NCBI GenBank assembly: GCA_020350885.1
Contig: CP070727.1
Span: forward strand, 977,960 to 1,041,959
Length of the DNA: 64,000 nt
Direction of reading: 5' to 3'
Origin: a bacterium
GTDB lineage: Bacteria > Krumholzibacteriota > Krumholzibacteriia > Krumholzibacteriales > Krumholzibacteriaceae
Shown: piece after piece, positions 1-8,846 of the stretch
Position numbering within the stretch: the stretch's first letter is position 1
How the letters are laid out: each line of letters starts with the position of its first letter
Made by a program: the position numbers and the translations under genes
Notes under the pieces: generated by a model
Database searches by the model: none
What the model was told of the DNA's origin: nothing
The model's input: only the letters and a program-made list of their open reading frames with translations

Positions 1-24
1 AGCATAAATGTGTCAAAATGCGCT

Positions 25-41
25 TTGGCACGCTTGTTGCG
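25..41 (+). promoter_or_regulatory. Predicted sigma-54 (-24/-12) promoter for the pil operon
   Basis: The sequence TTGGCACGCTTGTTGCG fits the RpoN consensus YTGGCACGRNNNTTGCW at all but two degenerate positions. The invariant GG (27-28) and GC (39-40) are separated by the required 10 bases. The start site would lie near position 52, leaving an untranslated leader of about 120 bases before pilM at 172. Activator binding sites would lie upstream of the window and cannot be seen. A match this close beside a gene start is unlikely to be chance. Confidence 0.75.
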
Positions 42-171
42 AGATGGGGCACAAGAGGAGGTAGTTTCACAGCCTTCAATAACGGATATACATAGCGACC
101 TATTGAGTGCCGGTGGTGAAACCGGATACTGCAAGAGTAAGTTACAAAAAAGGAAAAAGGTTGGTGTGAGA

Positions 172-1245
172 ATGATCACGTTACCGTTTCGCAAGAAGAC
201 TTCCACGGTTGGCCTGGATATCGGATCGAGCATGATCAAGATCGTCGAGATAGATCATTCGGGCGACGGCCCGACGATCGTTCGATTCGGATTGAACAGG
301 CTGCTTCCCGAAGCGATCGTTGAAGGCGAGATCATGGACCGGGACCTCGTTATCGATGGGATAAAGGGGTGTGTCGAGCAGGCCGGGATAACGACGAACG
401 AGGTTGTCTCGGCTGTTTCGGGTCGGGCCGTTATCGTCAAGAAGGTCGTCATGGATAAGATGGCATCGGAGGACGCACAGGAAGCCATCTTCTGGGAAGC
501 TGAGCAGCACGTTCCATTCGATATCGACGATGTGTGCCTTGATTTCCAGATCTTGAAGGAAGACATTGGAGCAAACCAGATGGAAGTGCTCCTCGTAGCG
601 GCTAAGAAGGATATGGTCACCGTTCATGCCAGTCTTATCAGGGATGCCGGCCTGACACCGACGATCATTGATGTTGATTCGTTCGCTGTCCAGAACTGTT
701 TCGAAGTGAACAAGGGCGGACTTGAGGAGCAGGGTAACGCGGTGATCGGATTGCTGAATATCGGAAGCGACGTTACCAACATCAACATTATCCAGAACAA
801 GAGCCCGCACTTTACGAGGGATATTAGTGTCGGAACAAACAATTTTATAGAGATGATGCAGAAAGAGCTGGGCGTCGATTACGATGAGGGACAACGCATC
901 GTTTCCGGTCATTTCGATGATCGTAACAAGAGCAAGATCAAGGATATCGTCCGCCGGAGTTCAGACGATCTGTCATTGGGAATCGAGCGGAGCATCTCAT
1001 TCCTGAAAGCAGCCGGAGACACAGAGGAGATAGATGAGATCGCCTTGAGCGGTGGTGGTGCGCATATTCCTTTCCTCAAGGACATTCTATCCGAGAAGTA
1101 CAGCTTTGATATTTCTGTTCATAACCCGCTCGAGGGGATTGAATACGAAGAAGGAATATTCAACGAGTATGAAGAGGAAATCGACCAGATTGCGCCGATG
1201 CTGGCCGTCGGTATTGGTCTCGCTTTGAGAAAGGCGGGGAAATAA
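172..1245 (+). CDS. pilM: Type IV pilus assembly protein PilM
   Basis: Cytoplasmic actin-like ATPase that joins the PilN/O/P inner-membrane alignment complex to the pilus machine. The 357-residue product opens with an actin-fold phosphate-binding segment (GLDIGSSMIKIVEI, about residues 14-27), and a second nucleotide motif, LSGGGAHIP, lies near residue 295. Length matches the family. An in-frame upstream extension to position 10 exists, but it runs through the sigma-54 promoter and looks non-coding. The ATG at 172 follows the purine-rich AGGAAAAAGG and begins at the conserved N-terminus. Its stop overlaps the pilN start by one base (TAATG), which indicates translational coupling. Confidence 0.93.
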   Translation: MITLPFRKKTSTVGLDIGSSMIKIVEIDHSGDGPTIVRFGLNRLLPEAIVEGEIMDRDLVIDGIKGCVEQAGITTNEVVSAVSGRAVIVKKVVMDKMASEDAQEAIFWEAEQHVPFDIDDVCLDFQILKEDIGANQMEVLLVAAKKDMVTVHASLIRDAGLTPTIIDVDSFAVQNCFEVNKGGLEEQGNAVIGLLNIGSDVTNINIIQNKSPHFTRDISVGTNNFIEMMQKELGVDYDEGQRIVSGHFDDRNKSKIKDIVRRSSDDLSLGIERSISFLKAAGDTEEIDEIALSGGGAHIPFLKDILSEKYSFDISVHNPLEGIEYEEGIFNEYEEEIDQIAPMLAVGIGLALRKAGK

Positions 1246-1799
1246 TGATTAGGATCAATCTTCTTCCATCGGAAGATAGGGTTAAGAAACGCCGTTTCCA
1301 CCTTCCTGAGATGTCGACCATATACCTTGTGGCGGGAGTGGCGATCTTCTTCGCGGCAATCATCTTCACGAGTGTCATGCAACAGCACAAGGCCAAGGTA
1401 CTCGAGAAGAAGATCGAGGAGGCAAAAGAGGAATCGAAACGGCTGGCCCCGCAGCTTGCCAAGATCAAACAGATCACCAAGGAGCGGGAAGAAGTCAATC
1501 AGCGGCTCAGCATCATTACATCACTCGACCGCTATCGGTACTTTAGGGTGAGGATACTGAACGATCTCAGCTATAAACTGCCGGCGAACTGTTGGCTGAC
1601 GGATTTTTCCGAGGTATCGCCAAACCAGTACAATTTTGACGGGATCACCTTTTCCAATTACACCGTCGCCGATATGATGACAAATCTCGTAAAATCACCA
1701 CTCTTTACAAAGGTTGATCTCAGAATAGCGGAGAAAGGTACGATCAAAGATAGAGAGGTCATGAAGTTCAGTTTGAGCGCCAGTGCTATGCCTCAGTAG
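1245..1799 (+). CDS. pilN: Type IV pilus assembly protein PilN
   Basis: Bitopic inner-membrane protein of the pilus alignment complex. The 184-residue product begins MIRINLLP, the conserved PilN N-terminal peptide that docks in the PilM groove. One membrane helix follows (about residues 25-46), then a coiled coil rich in Lys and Glu (about 48-90), then a ferredoxin-like periplasmic domain. It is the second gene of pilMNOPQ and overlaps pilM by one base. The short N-terminal motif and the operon position make the call firm despite low sequence conservation in this family. Confidence 0.9.
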   Translation: MIRINLLPSEDRVKKRRFHLPEMSTIYLVAGVAIFFAAIIFTSVMQQHKAKVLEKKIEEAKEESKRLAPQLAKIKQITKEREEVNQRLSIITSLDRYRYFRVRILNDLSYKLPANCWLTDFSEVSPNQYNFDGITFSNYTVADMMTNLVKSPLFTKVDLRIAEKGTIKDREVMKFSLSASAMPQ

Positions 1800-1818
1800 G
1801 GAAGGAGAGGTCTGTACA

Positions 1819-2445
1819 ATGGATTTTAAGGATCCGCAAATACAAAAGACTATCATTGTGGTGATACTGCTTGCCTTGGCCGGCTACGTATATTTTTTCT
1901 CGGCCTTCCTGCCGTTCTTTTTCAATCCGATGAAGTCGAAAATCGAGACGCTCACGGCGGAATACGAGAAGATGAACGCGGAGCTGGAGAAGGCGCGGAA
2001 AACCGTAGGGAAATTAGCGCAGCTCGAGCAGGAATACAAGCGGCTGCATGAGAAGTGGGTGGCGGCTCAGAGTCTGCTGCCTCATGAGAAGGAGGTTGCG
2101 AGGCTGTTGCGTAAAGTGACGAGGGCCGGCAACCAGGCAGGGATCGATTTTCTTCTCTTCGAACCACAGGTACCGGTGCCGAAAGAATTCATTACCGAGA
2201 ATCCGGTGAAGGTTCGTGTGCAGGGAGAGTATCACCAGCTCGGTGTATTCCTCTCAAAGGTGGCGAATCTTGACAGGATCATCAATGTTTCCGGATTGCA
2301 TATCAAACCGGTGACGGAGCGGGAAAAACGTAAAGGTAAAGTTGGAAAATCTTATACGGTCGAAGCAGAGATGACGATGACGGCCTATACGCTTCTGGAA
2401 GGTGGTGACGTAGGCAATGAGGATGCAAAGAATAGTTCCTCGTAA
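1819..2445 (+). CDS. pilO: Type IV pilus assembly protein PilO
   Basis: Inner-membrane partner of PilN. The 208-residue product has a short cytoplasmic N-terminus, one membrane helix (about residues 11-35), a coiled coil (about 40-85) and a periplasmic ferredoxin-like domain. The ATG at 1819 is preferred over an upstream in-frame start because GGAAGGAGAGG lies just upstream. The upstream extension would also overlap pilN. The 3' end overlaps pilP by 29 bases. Identification rests on architecture and position more than on motifs. Confidence 0.87.
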   Translation: MDFKDPQIQKTIIVVILLALAGYVYFFSAFLPFFFNPMKSKIETLTAEYEKMNAELEKARKTVGKLAQLEQEYKRLHEKWVAAQSLLPHEKEVARLLRKVTRAGNQAGIDFLLFEPQVPVPKEFITENPVKVRVQGEYHQLGVFLSKVANLDRIINVSGLHIKPVTEREKRKGKVGKSYTVEAEMTMTAYTLLEGGDVGNEDAKNSSS

Positions 2446-2878
2446 GGAATGGAAGGTTCTCTGGGGACTCATTGTCCCAGTGATTCTTCTTACCGTAATC
2501 GTGCCTGCATATGTCGTTGCGGAAGACGACGAAATGCTGCAGAAGAAAAAACTGCGGGAAAAGAAGTATTACTATCAGGCATTCAACCGAAGGGATCCCT
2601 TCCAGAGCCTTATCGTCGGCGAGTTCGAGGAGTCGGAATTTGAACTCGTCGATATCTACAGTGTGAAGCTGGTCGGAGTACTCTCCGGTGGTATGGAGAG
2701 GTTCGCCATGCTCGAGGATAACAACGGATTTGGATACATATTGAAAACGGGTGATCCTATCAAGAACGGGAGTATCGTCTCGGTGGGGGATCGCTCACTT
2801 GTAGCCCGGGTAACGATGTTTGGTCAGACGAGCAGCGTCACCCTCCTTATGGAGGGAGCCAATGAAAAAGGAGAGTAA
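2417..2878 (+). CDS. pilP: Type IV pilus assembly protein PilP
   Basis: Periplasmic protein that links the PilN/O complex to the secretin PilQ. The 153-residue product has an N-terminal hydrophobic signal segment (about residues 14-35), a Lys-rich linker, and the conserved PilP core beginning FNRRDPFQSLI. A small beta-sandwich follows (KLVGVLSGGMERFAMLED ... GDPIKNGSIV). A second ATG at 2423 is an alternative start. The family often has an N-terminal lipid anchor; no lipobox cysteine is visible here, so this copy is probably anchored by its uncleaved helix or is soluble. Confidence 0.87.
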   Translation: MRMQRIVPRKEWKVLWGLIVPVILLTVIVPAYVVAEDDEMLQKKKLREKKYYYQAFNRRDPFQSLIVGEFEESEFELVDIYSVKLVGVLSGGMERFAMLEDNNGFGYILKTGDPIKNGSIVSVGDRSLVARVTMFGQTSSVTLLMEGANEKGE

Positions 2879-2879
2879 G

Positions 2880-4832
2880 ATGCAAGGGAACCGCAAGCTT
2901 GTGTTGATCGTTCTCTCGTGTTTGCTGTTGCCGTTAGTCGGCTTTGCCGCCGATACAGTGCAGAACGAGGTCAATGCGATCAAGGTCATTTCCGACCAGC
3001 GGTCGTTGCGGTTGGAGATCGGCACGGTTGGAAACGTCAACTTCGACGCCTTCACGATGGTCGAGCCGGACAGGCTTGTGGTCGATTGTGTCGGTGCGAA
3101 GTATGACATTCTCTGGAACGAGAAGGCAATAGAGAGCCCGTATGCCTATCGCATTCGGACGAGCCAGTTCGAGATCGAACCGATGCCGGTCAGCCGGATC
3201 GTTCTCGATCTGAAGCAGCCCGTTGATTACCGCCTCTGGCGTGAGGGTTCCGTACAGATGCTCGAGGTCGTTGGAAAGGGCATGGCTATGGGTGATGCCG
3301 TATCGTCTGTTCCCATGGAACCACCTGTTGAGGGTTCGGCGACCGAACCTCCTATTGTCGTGGATAAGGTCGTTGCACCGGAGCAGCAGAAGGTCGTCAC
3401 GGGTGCGGCGATGGGGCCGGTGCTTCCCCTGATAACACCTGAGGAGGATGCATCGGAGCAGGTGCCGACATCCGAGACGCAGAAGCCTCGATCAGAGGAT
3501 TCGCCGTGGCTACCGGATACGGGATGGGAGAGCGTTAAGCAGGTTCCTGATCAGCCGATGACGGTTGAGACGATGGCGTCCATGGGGAACCCACAGATGG
3601 AGCAGGCCGAAGGATGGATCGATGGTGCCTACATGCGTGGGGCGCCGGCCGCCGGTGGTGGTCTCGGTTTGGGATCTCGCAGGATCACGCTCGATGCACA
3701 GGGAGCCGATATCAAGACGGTTCTGAGAACCATATCCGACTTCGCGGGTGTCAATATCGTGGCCGGTTCCGGGGTGAAGGGTGATGTATACGTGCATATC
3801 AAGGATGCGCCGTGGGATGAGGCCCTCGATGTGTTGCTCAAGGCCTACGGATTCGGCTATCGCGAGGAGTTCGGGATGATCCGTGTCTGCGAGATGCAGA
3901 AGCTCATGAAGGAAGAGCTCGATCAGCAGACCGCAGAGCGGAAGAAGGAGGATCTCCTGCCGCTGGTGACCCGCATTATTTTCATAAACAACTCGAATGC
4001 CGAGGAGCTCAAGGACGCCCTGGCGAATGTCGTCACGAACAGGGGTGAGATCGACGTCGATTCGGGTAGCAACGCCCTAATCGTCAATGATATCGAACGG
4101 AATCTCGACAAGATAGAGCAGATGGTCAGAGAGCTCGACAAGAAGAATCATCAGGTCGATATCAACGCCAAGCTCGTCGAGGTTGATGTCGAGGCTACCC
4201 GCGAGCTCGGTATCGATTGGGGATTGTTGAATCTGCACAAATCCGGATTCAGCGGTGTTGGAAGTGCTACGGTGACTGCCGGGATCCCGTTGTCGTCGGG
4301 AACCCTCAAGTTCGGTACCGTCCGTTCGTGGGGTGAGCTGAATGCGATCCTCCAGATGCTGGAGAAGACGAACAAGGCGAACATTATATCCAATCCGCGT
4401 ATAACCACGATGGATAATCGGGAGGCAAGCATTCTTGTCGGTAAGGAGATTCCACTCATCGTCGCCGACGAGGCAGGTAACCCGATCACCGAGCTCACCA
4501 AGATCGGTATCATGCTCAAGGTGATTCCGCACGTGAACAGTGATAAGACCATCACACTCGATCTCCATCCGGAGGTCAGCGAGCTTCAGTCCGAGGCGAC
4601 CGCACAGGGTGGGGTTATCATCTCCACCAACGAGGCCGACACCAGGGTCATCGTCAAGAACGGCGAGACGGCCGTTATCGGTGGTCTCATCAAGAGGGTC
4701 GAGACGGACGTGAGACAAGGTATTCCGTTCCTGAAGGATGTCCCGATAATCGGAAGCCTCTTCTCTTCCTCGAGTACGGCTGACAAGAAGCAAGAACTTG
4801 TGATCTTTGTAACACCGACGATAGTGGAATGA
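2880..4832 (+). CDS. pilQ: Type IV pilus secretin PilQ
   Basis: Outer-membrane multimeric pore through which the pilus emerges. The 650-residue product shows a Sec signal peptide (about residues 1-25), an AMIN domain (about 30-115), a low-complexity acidic/Pro linker (about 130-260), an N0/STN domain (about 265-335), an N1 KH-like domain (about 360-430) and the C-terminal secretin domain (about 440-650). The last includes the typical VPIIGSLFSS and ELVIFVTPTIV segments. The ATG at 2880 is chosen because AAGGAG lies six bases upstream; it begins one base after the pilP stop. In-frame ATG 2862 is less likely. Only one AMIN domain is seen, whereas some PilQ proteins have two. Confidence 0.94.
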   Translation: MQGNRKLVLIVLSCLLLPLVGFAADTVQNEVNAIKVISDQRSLRLEIGTVGNVNFDAFTMVEPDRLVVDCVGAKYDILWNEKAIESPYAYRIRTSQFEIEPMPVSRIVLDLKQPVDYRLWREGSVQMLEVVGKGMAMGDAVSSVPMEPPVEGSATEPPIVVDKVVAPEQQKVVTGAAMGPVLPLITPEEDASEQVPTSETQKPRSEDSPWLPDTGWESVKQVPDQPMTVETMASMGNPQMEQAEGWIDGAYMRGAPAAGGGLGLGSRRITLDAQGADIKTVLRTISDFAGVNIVAGSGVKGDVYVHIKDAPWDEALDVLLKAYGFGYREEFGMIRVCEMQKLMKEELDQQTAERKKEDLLPLVTRIIFINNSNAEELKDALANVVTNRGEIDVDSGSNALIVNDIERNLDKIEQMVRELDKKNHQVDINAKLVEVDVEATRELGIDWGLLNLHKSGFSGVGSATVTAGIPLSSGTLKFGTVRSWGELNAILQMLEKTNKANIISNPRITTMDNREASILVGKEIPLIVADEAGNPITELTKIGIMLKVIPHVNSDKTITLDLHPEVSELQSEATAQGGVIISTNEADTRVIVKNGETAVIGGLIKRVETDVRQGIPFLKDVPIIGSLFSSSSTADKKQELVIFVTPTIVE

Positions 4833-4858
4833 CCTTGCCCCCTCCACTCACCGTCGAG

Positions 4859-4897
4859 CCCCCAGGGGTGATACACACCCCTGGGGGTTTTTGTTTT
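4859..4897 (+). terminator. Rho-independent terminator after pilQ
   Basis: A perfect 12-bp stem (4859-4870 pairing with 4876-4887, CCCCCAGGGGTG and its complement) closes a five-base loop and is followed by TTTTTGTTTT. It lies 27 bases past the pilQ stop and separates the pil operon from rsmD. Confidence 0.95.
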
Positions 4898-4969
4898 ATT
4901 GGTGTGGTTGTTCTGCTTTTCCCTTGCTCCCTTCTTCCGTGTTCTATATCCTGATAGTTCTTGTAAATC

Positions 4970-4991
4970 CCGTGTGTATCATTACACGGAG
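4970..4991 (+). promoter_or_regulatory. Hairpin overlapping the rsmD ribosome binding site
   Basis: CCGTGT at 4970-4975 pairs perfectly with ACACGG at 4984-4989, around an eight-base loop. The 3' arm contains the first bases of the GGAG that serves as the rsmD Shine-Dalgarno (4988-4991), so the fold would partly hide it. A role in translational control is inference. Confidence 0.4.
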
Positions 4992-4997
4992 CTGCAT

Positions 4998-5576
4998 GTG
5001 CGAGTTATTGCAGGAACGAAGAGGGGCTTACAGCTTCGGTGTGGAAGGGGACCGGTCTTCCGTCCGACGGCACAGATCGTGAAGGGCTCCATCTTCGATA
5101 CTCTCGGCGATGCGGTGGCGGGAGCCGTCTTTGTCGATCTGTTCGCCGGATCGGGTGCCGTCGGTATCGAGGCCCTCAGCAGGGGCGCGAAGCGGGCGGT
5201 CTTTATCGAGCAGGATCACCGGATCCTCAAGGCTCTCCGCACGAACCTGCAGCGGTGCGGTTTTACACACCAGGAGGCGGAGGTGAAGATGGGTGATGCC
5301 ATGCGGTTTCTCGATAAGCTCATCAACAGCGGGGAGACCGTCGATGTGATCTTCGCTGATCCCCCCTACGCCGGCAACCTCGCACAGCGGATCGTTCGGC
5401 GTATCGAAGAGAAAGGGCGGATGCCGTTTCGCCTGCTGGTCATCGAGCACGGCACGGCGATATTCACGAAAGAAGACAGTGTAATGGAAACAGTACGGAC
5501 GAAAAAATTCGGCCAGACACTGGTCAGCTATTTTCGATTCAGGGACCGCACAACAGACAGGAAGGGGGTGGAGTAG
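4998..5576 (+). CDS. rsmD: 16S rRNA (guanine-966-N2)-methyltransferase RsmD
   Basis: SAM-dependent methyltransferase that modifies G966 of 16S rRNA. The 192-residue product begins VRVIAGTKRG, the conserved RsmD N-terminus, and contains the SAM-binding VDLFAGSGAVGIEAL motif (about residues 50-64). The catalytic DPPY motif is in FADPPYAGN. An upstream in-frame ATG at 4899 would start inside the pilQ terminator, so GTG 4998 is preferred. It has GGAG upstream. The following coaD starts one base after this stop, a pairing common in bacteria. Confidence 0.93.
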   Translation: MRVIAGTKRGLQLRCGRGPVFRPTAQIVKGSIFDTLGDAVAGAVFVDLFAGSGAVGIEALSRGAKRAVFIEQDHRILKALRTNLQRCGFTHQEAEVKMGDAMRFLDKLINSGETVDVIFADPPYAGNLAQRIVRRIEEKGRMPFRLLVIEHGTAIFTKEDSVMETVRTKKFGQTLVSYFRFRDRTTDRKGVE

Positions 5577-5577
5577 A

Positions 5578-6060
5578 TTGAAGGACAGTACAGCTCTCTA
5601 CCCGGGCACCTTCGATCCAATCACCAACGGCCATGTCGATCTCGTAAGGCGGATTTCGAGAATCTTCAACAGGATCGTCGTGGCAGTGGCCGCGGGGTTT
5701 CACAAATCGACGCTGCTGAGCCTGGAGCAACGTTTCACACTCGTCAGGGAGAGCCTCTTGGGTATGCAGGGTGTCGAGGTGGTTACCTTCGAGGGGCTAC
5801 TCGTCGAAGAATTCACAAAGCAAAAAGTCGATGTCGTAATCAGGGGGCTCCGCGCAGTCTCCGACTTCGAATACGAGCTCATGATCGCATTGATGAATCG
5901 GAAGCTAAATCCCCATTTCGAGACCGTATTCATGATGCCCAGCGAGCAGTATATCTATCTGCATAGCTCCCTCGTGAAGGAGATCTATAAGCTTGGTGGG
6001 GAGATTACGTGCCTCGTCCCCGAGCCGGTCGTGAAGCGGCTGCGGGAGTGGAATATTTAG
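5578..6060 (+). CDS. coaD: Phosphopantetheine adenylyltransferase CoaD
   Basis: Catalyses the penultimate step of coenzyme A synthesis, adenylation of 4'-phosphopantetheine. The 160-residue product has the nucleotidyltransferase signature GTFDPITNGHVD (a T/HxGH motif, about residues 10-21), RGLRAVSDFEYEL in the middle, and the late HSSLVKE segment equivalent to the ISSTxVR region. The start is a TTG two bases after the rsmD stop codon, with GGGGGTGGAG upstream, so the two genes are translationally coupled. Length is typical. Confidence 0.95.
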   Translation: MKDSTALYPGTFDPITNGHVDLVRRISRIFNRIVVAVAAGFHKSTLLSLEQRFTLVRESLLGMQGVEVVTFEGLLVEEFTKQKVDVVIRGLRAVSDFEYELMIALMNRKLNPHFETVFMMPSEQYIYLHSSLVKEIYKLGGEITCLVPEPVVKRLREWNI

Positions 6061-6201
6061 TGATCGGAATAGGAAAGAGGAGTGGCCATGGCCTCCCTCT
6101 CGATGGGGAGGCGATGCGTCGTACGAACCGGAGGCGGTATATACTACGTTTAGTATCTTTTCGGTATAGTGCTATTATCGGCTTTTCAAGGAGGAATCGG
6201 C

Positions 6202-7395
6202 GTGGCCTCAGCGGTTAGCAAAAGGGCGAGCGGTATCGAGCTATCTATTACGCTGGCCTTGAACACGCGGGCGAACGAACTCAAGGAGAGGGGCGAAGAT
6301 GTCGTCGGGCTTACAGCCGGGGAGCCTGATTTCGATACTCCCGATGTGATCAAGGAGGCGGCGAAACGGGCTATCGACGACGGCAAGACCAAGTACACAC
6401 CGGCGGCCGGAATCCGGCCCCTCCGATCGGCGGTGGCCGAGGTCTATTCAGAGCGGCTCGGGGTACCGTATACACCGGATGAAGTCGTCGTATCCAATGG
6501 GGCGAAGCACTCGATATTCAATGCCCTGTACACGCTGATCGATCCTGGTGACGAGGTCATGATCCTCTCTCCCTACTGGACCAGTTACCCGGAGATGGTC
6601 ACGATTCTTGGGGGACGGCCCCGGATAGTGGAGCTCGACGAGAGGACCGATTACAAGCTGACCCCCGAACGGTTCGAACGGGAACTGTCGCGCGGGAGGC
6701 CGAGAACGCTCCTGTTCAACTCCCCCAGCAATCCGGCGGGGATCGTGTACGGTCGGGAGGAGCTCGAATCCCTATGCCGCATCGTGTGTGATTCGCAGAT
6801 GTCGCTCATCAGTGATGAGATCTACGAGTATTTAACCTACGACGGCCATACGCACTTCTCACCGGTCACCCTGCTCCCGGAGCTCAAGGAACGAACGATC
6901 GTCGTTTCGGGGGTTTCGAAGGGTTTTTCGATGACCGGCTGGCGCGTCGGCTTCGCATTGGCCGGTACTGATATCGCATTCCGTTCGGCCGCTTTCCAGG
7001 CCCATGCGACGGGATGTCCGAACTCGATTTCGCAGTGGGCGGCACTCGAGGCGATGACGAAGGGCGAGGAAGACCGGTTGCGGATGCGGGACGCCTTCGC
7101 CCGGCGGAAACGGTTCTTCGGTGAACGACTCTCCCAGATTCCGCACATCACGTACCCGGAGCCCGGAGGTGCCTTCTATTTCTTCGTGAATGTGTCGAAG
7201 CTCTACGATGCGTGCAACGTCTCGGGAAGCTCGGAGTTCTGTGATAAACTCCTCGATGAGCAAGGGCTGCTCCTTGTGCCGGGCAGCGCCTTTGGGTGTG
7301 ATGAGATGGTCAGATTCTCCTTCGCCGCCGGTGAGGGGGAGCTCCAGAGGGCGCTCGACAGATTCCAGGCGTTCGTCGAGCGGTACGGAGGTTGA
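6202..7395 (+). CDS. Class I aspartate-type aminotransferase (PLP-dependent)
   Basis: Fold-type I aminotransferase, subgroup Ib, probably aspartate or aspartate/prephenate aminotransferase. The 397-residue product has GLTAGEPDFDTPD near the N-terminus, the NSPSNPAGIVY motif, SDEIYEYLTYDG, and the PLP lysine in SGVSKGFSMTGWRVGF. A C-terminal Arg in VRFSFA would bind the alpha-carboxylate. GTG 6202 is chosen because AAGGAGG lies eight bases upstream; the in-frame ATG at 6169 has no ribosome site. Substrate specificity (aspartate, prephenate or another amino acid) cannot be fixed from sequence alone. Confidence 0.88.
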   Translation: MASAVSKRASGIELSITLALNTRANELKERGEDVVGLTAGEPDFDTPDVIKEAAKRAIDDGKTKYTPAAGIRPLRSAVAEVYSERLGVPYTPDEVVVSNGAKHSIFNALYTLIDPGDEVMILSPYWTSYPEMVTILGGRPRIVELDERTDYKLTPERFERELSRGRPRTLLFNSPSNPAGIVYGREELESLCRIVCDSQMSLISDEIYEYLTYDGHTHFSPVTLLPELKERTIVVSGVSKGFSMTGWRVGFALAGTDIAFRSAAFQAHATGCPNSISQWAALEAMTKGEEDRLRMRDAFARRKRFFGERLSQIPHITYPEPGGAFYFFVNVSKLYDACNVSGSSEFCDKLLDEQGLLLVPGSAFGCDEMVRFSFAAGEGELQRALDRFQAFVERYGG

Positions 7396-7414
7396 TCGCC
7401 ATGGCCTCCGTACC
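7382..7414 (+). repeat. Perfect hairpin spanning the aminotransferase stop codon
   Basis: GGTACGGAGG (7382-7391) is exactly complementary to CCTCCGTACC (7405-7414), giving a 10-bp stem with a 13-base loop that contains the TGA stop (7393-7395). No U-tract follows, so it is not a classical terminator. It may stabilise the 3' end or weaken read-through into the next gene. Confidence 0.6.
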
Positions 7415-7481
7415 GGTGCATGAATGTCTTTTCTGGCCGGACGGCGGCTGGAATCTCTCTGTATCGTGTAACTGATCCGCT

Positions 7482-8846
7482 ATGGTAGACGAATCGATAC
7501 GACAGATCGACCGGCTCGCTCGAAGCCTGCCCGGAATCCCCATTCATACGGAATCCCATTACCGGCTCGCGTATGCCTATGATGCGACGGGGCTTCGAGG
7601 GGAGTGCGGCGGTGTCGCCTTTCCCGGGAACCTGAGCGATCTCAGGCGGCTTGTCCGTGAAGCCGGCGCACGGGGGATCCCTCTCTTTCCGCGAGGCGCC
7701 GGGAGCGGTTTCACCGGTGGCTCGATTCCGCTTCGGGGCGGGCTGGTCGTCTCGGGTGAAAAGCTCGACCGTATCCGGTATTTCGACAGGGACCGTGAGA
7801 TCGTCTCCGTCGAGTGCGGGGTCGTAAACCATGCGCTGCAGGACTTTCTCGAGCCGCTCGGGTTCTTTTATCCTCCTGATCCGGCGAGTCTGAAATTCTC
7901 GACGATCGGCGGAAATATAGCCGAAAACGCCGGCGGACCGAAGGCATTCAAGTACGGGGTAACCCGTCGGTACGTGCGCTCCATCACATGGGTGGAGGCC
8001 GGAGGTGATCTCATCGAGACCGCTCCGGAGGGAGTGACCTCCCTTCTCGTCGGGGCGGAGGGAACCCTTGGGGTGATCTATTCGGCGACACTTTCGGTAC
8101 TGCCGCTGCCCGAAGCGTTCAAGACCGCATTGCTTGCGGTCGATGGGGACGAGCGCGCCGTCACCGAAGCCGTGTCCTTCATATCGAGTGGTTTCTGCCC
8201 GAGTGTACTCGAGTATATCGATTCCAAGACGATGCGGTGCGTCGCGGAGTACCGTGATCTCGGCATACTGGATGCGACGAGAAGTTACCTCTTCGTCGAG
8301 GTGGACGGCTCGCCGGAGGGTGTATGTGAGGAGTTTCGGCTCCTCGAGGATCTCTGCCGCAGCCGGAACATCCGCCTCATCACGGCACGGGACGCCTCGG
8401 AACGGGAGTTACTGTGGGAGGTGCGGAGATCGGTCAGTCCCAGCCTGGCCAGACGGGGTGTTACCAAGGTCAACGAGGATGTCTCGCTCCCCTTGGGGCG
8501 GCTCGCTGAAACCGTGGCCTTCGTGCACCGCCTGGCGGGGGAACTTGCTCTCGATTGCTACATCTTCGGTCATTGCGGTGATGGTAATCTCCATATCAAT
8601 ATCATGACTGACCGCCGGAACCGGGATGAGATGGAGCGGGTCGAACGGTTCGTTCGGGACCTTTTCGAGCGGGTGACCGCATCGGGTGGGACACTGAGCG
8701 GGGAGCACGGGATCGGGCTCACCAAATCGGAATTTCTCGGCATGATCTTTTCTCCCTCCGAGCGTGTGCTCCAGCGACGCATCAAGGAGGCACTCGATCC
8801 TCGGGGCATTCTCAATCCGGGTAAGTATTTCATGGTGGGCCAGTGA
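7482..8846 (+). CDS. FAD-linked oxidase of the GlcD / D-lactate dehydrogenase family
   Basis: Flavoprotein that oxidises a 2-hydroxyacid such as glycolate or D-lactate. The 454-residue product has an N-terminal FAD_binding_4 (PCMH) domain with PRGAGSGFTGGSIP (about residues 66-79) and GGNIAENAGGPKAFKYG. Its C-terminal FAD-oxidase domain contains FGHCGDGNLHIN and ends SGEHGIGLTKSEFL ... LDPRGILNPGKYF, the usual family ending. No separate GlcE or iron-sulfur GlcF partner lies nearby, so it resembles the single-subunit enzymes. The start lacks a clear ribosome site. Its TGA overlaps the obg ATG (TGATG). Confidence 0.85.
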   Translation: MVDESIRQIDRLARSLPGIPIHTESHYRLAYAYDATGLRGECGGVAFPGNLSDLRRLVREAGARGIPLFPRGAGSGFTGGSIPLRGGLVVSGEKLDRIRYFDRDREIVSVECGVVNHALQDFLEPLGFFYPPDPASLKFSTIGGNIAENAGGPKAFKYGVTRRYVRSITWVEAGGDLIETAPEGVTSLLVGAEGTLGVIYSATLSVLPLPEAFKTALLAVDGDERAVTEAVSFISSGFCPSVLEYIDSKTMRCVAEYRDLGILDATRSYLFVEVDGSPEGVCEEFRLLEDLCRSRNIRLITARDASERELLWEVRRSVSPSLARRGVTKVNEDVSLPLGRLAETVAFVHRLAGELALDCYIFGHCGDGNLHINIMTDRRNRDEMERVERFVRDLFERVTASGGTLSGEHGIGLTKSEFLGMIFSPSERVLQRRIKEALDPRGILNPGKYFMVGQ

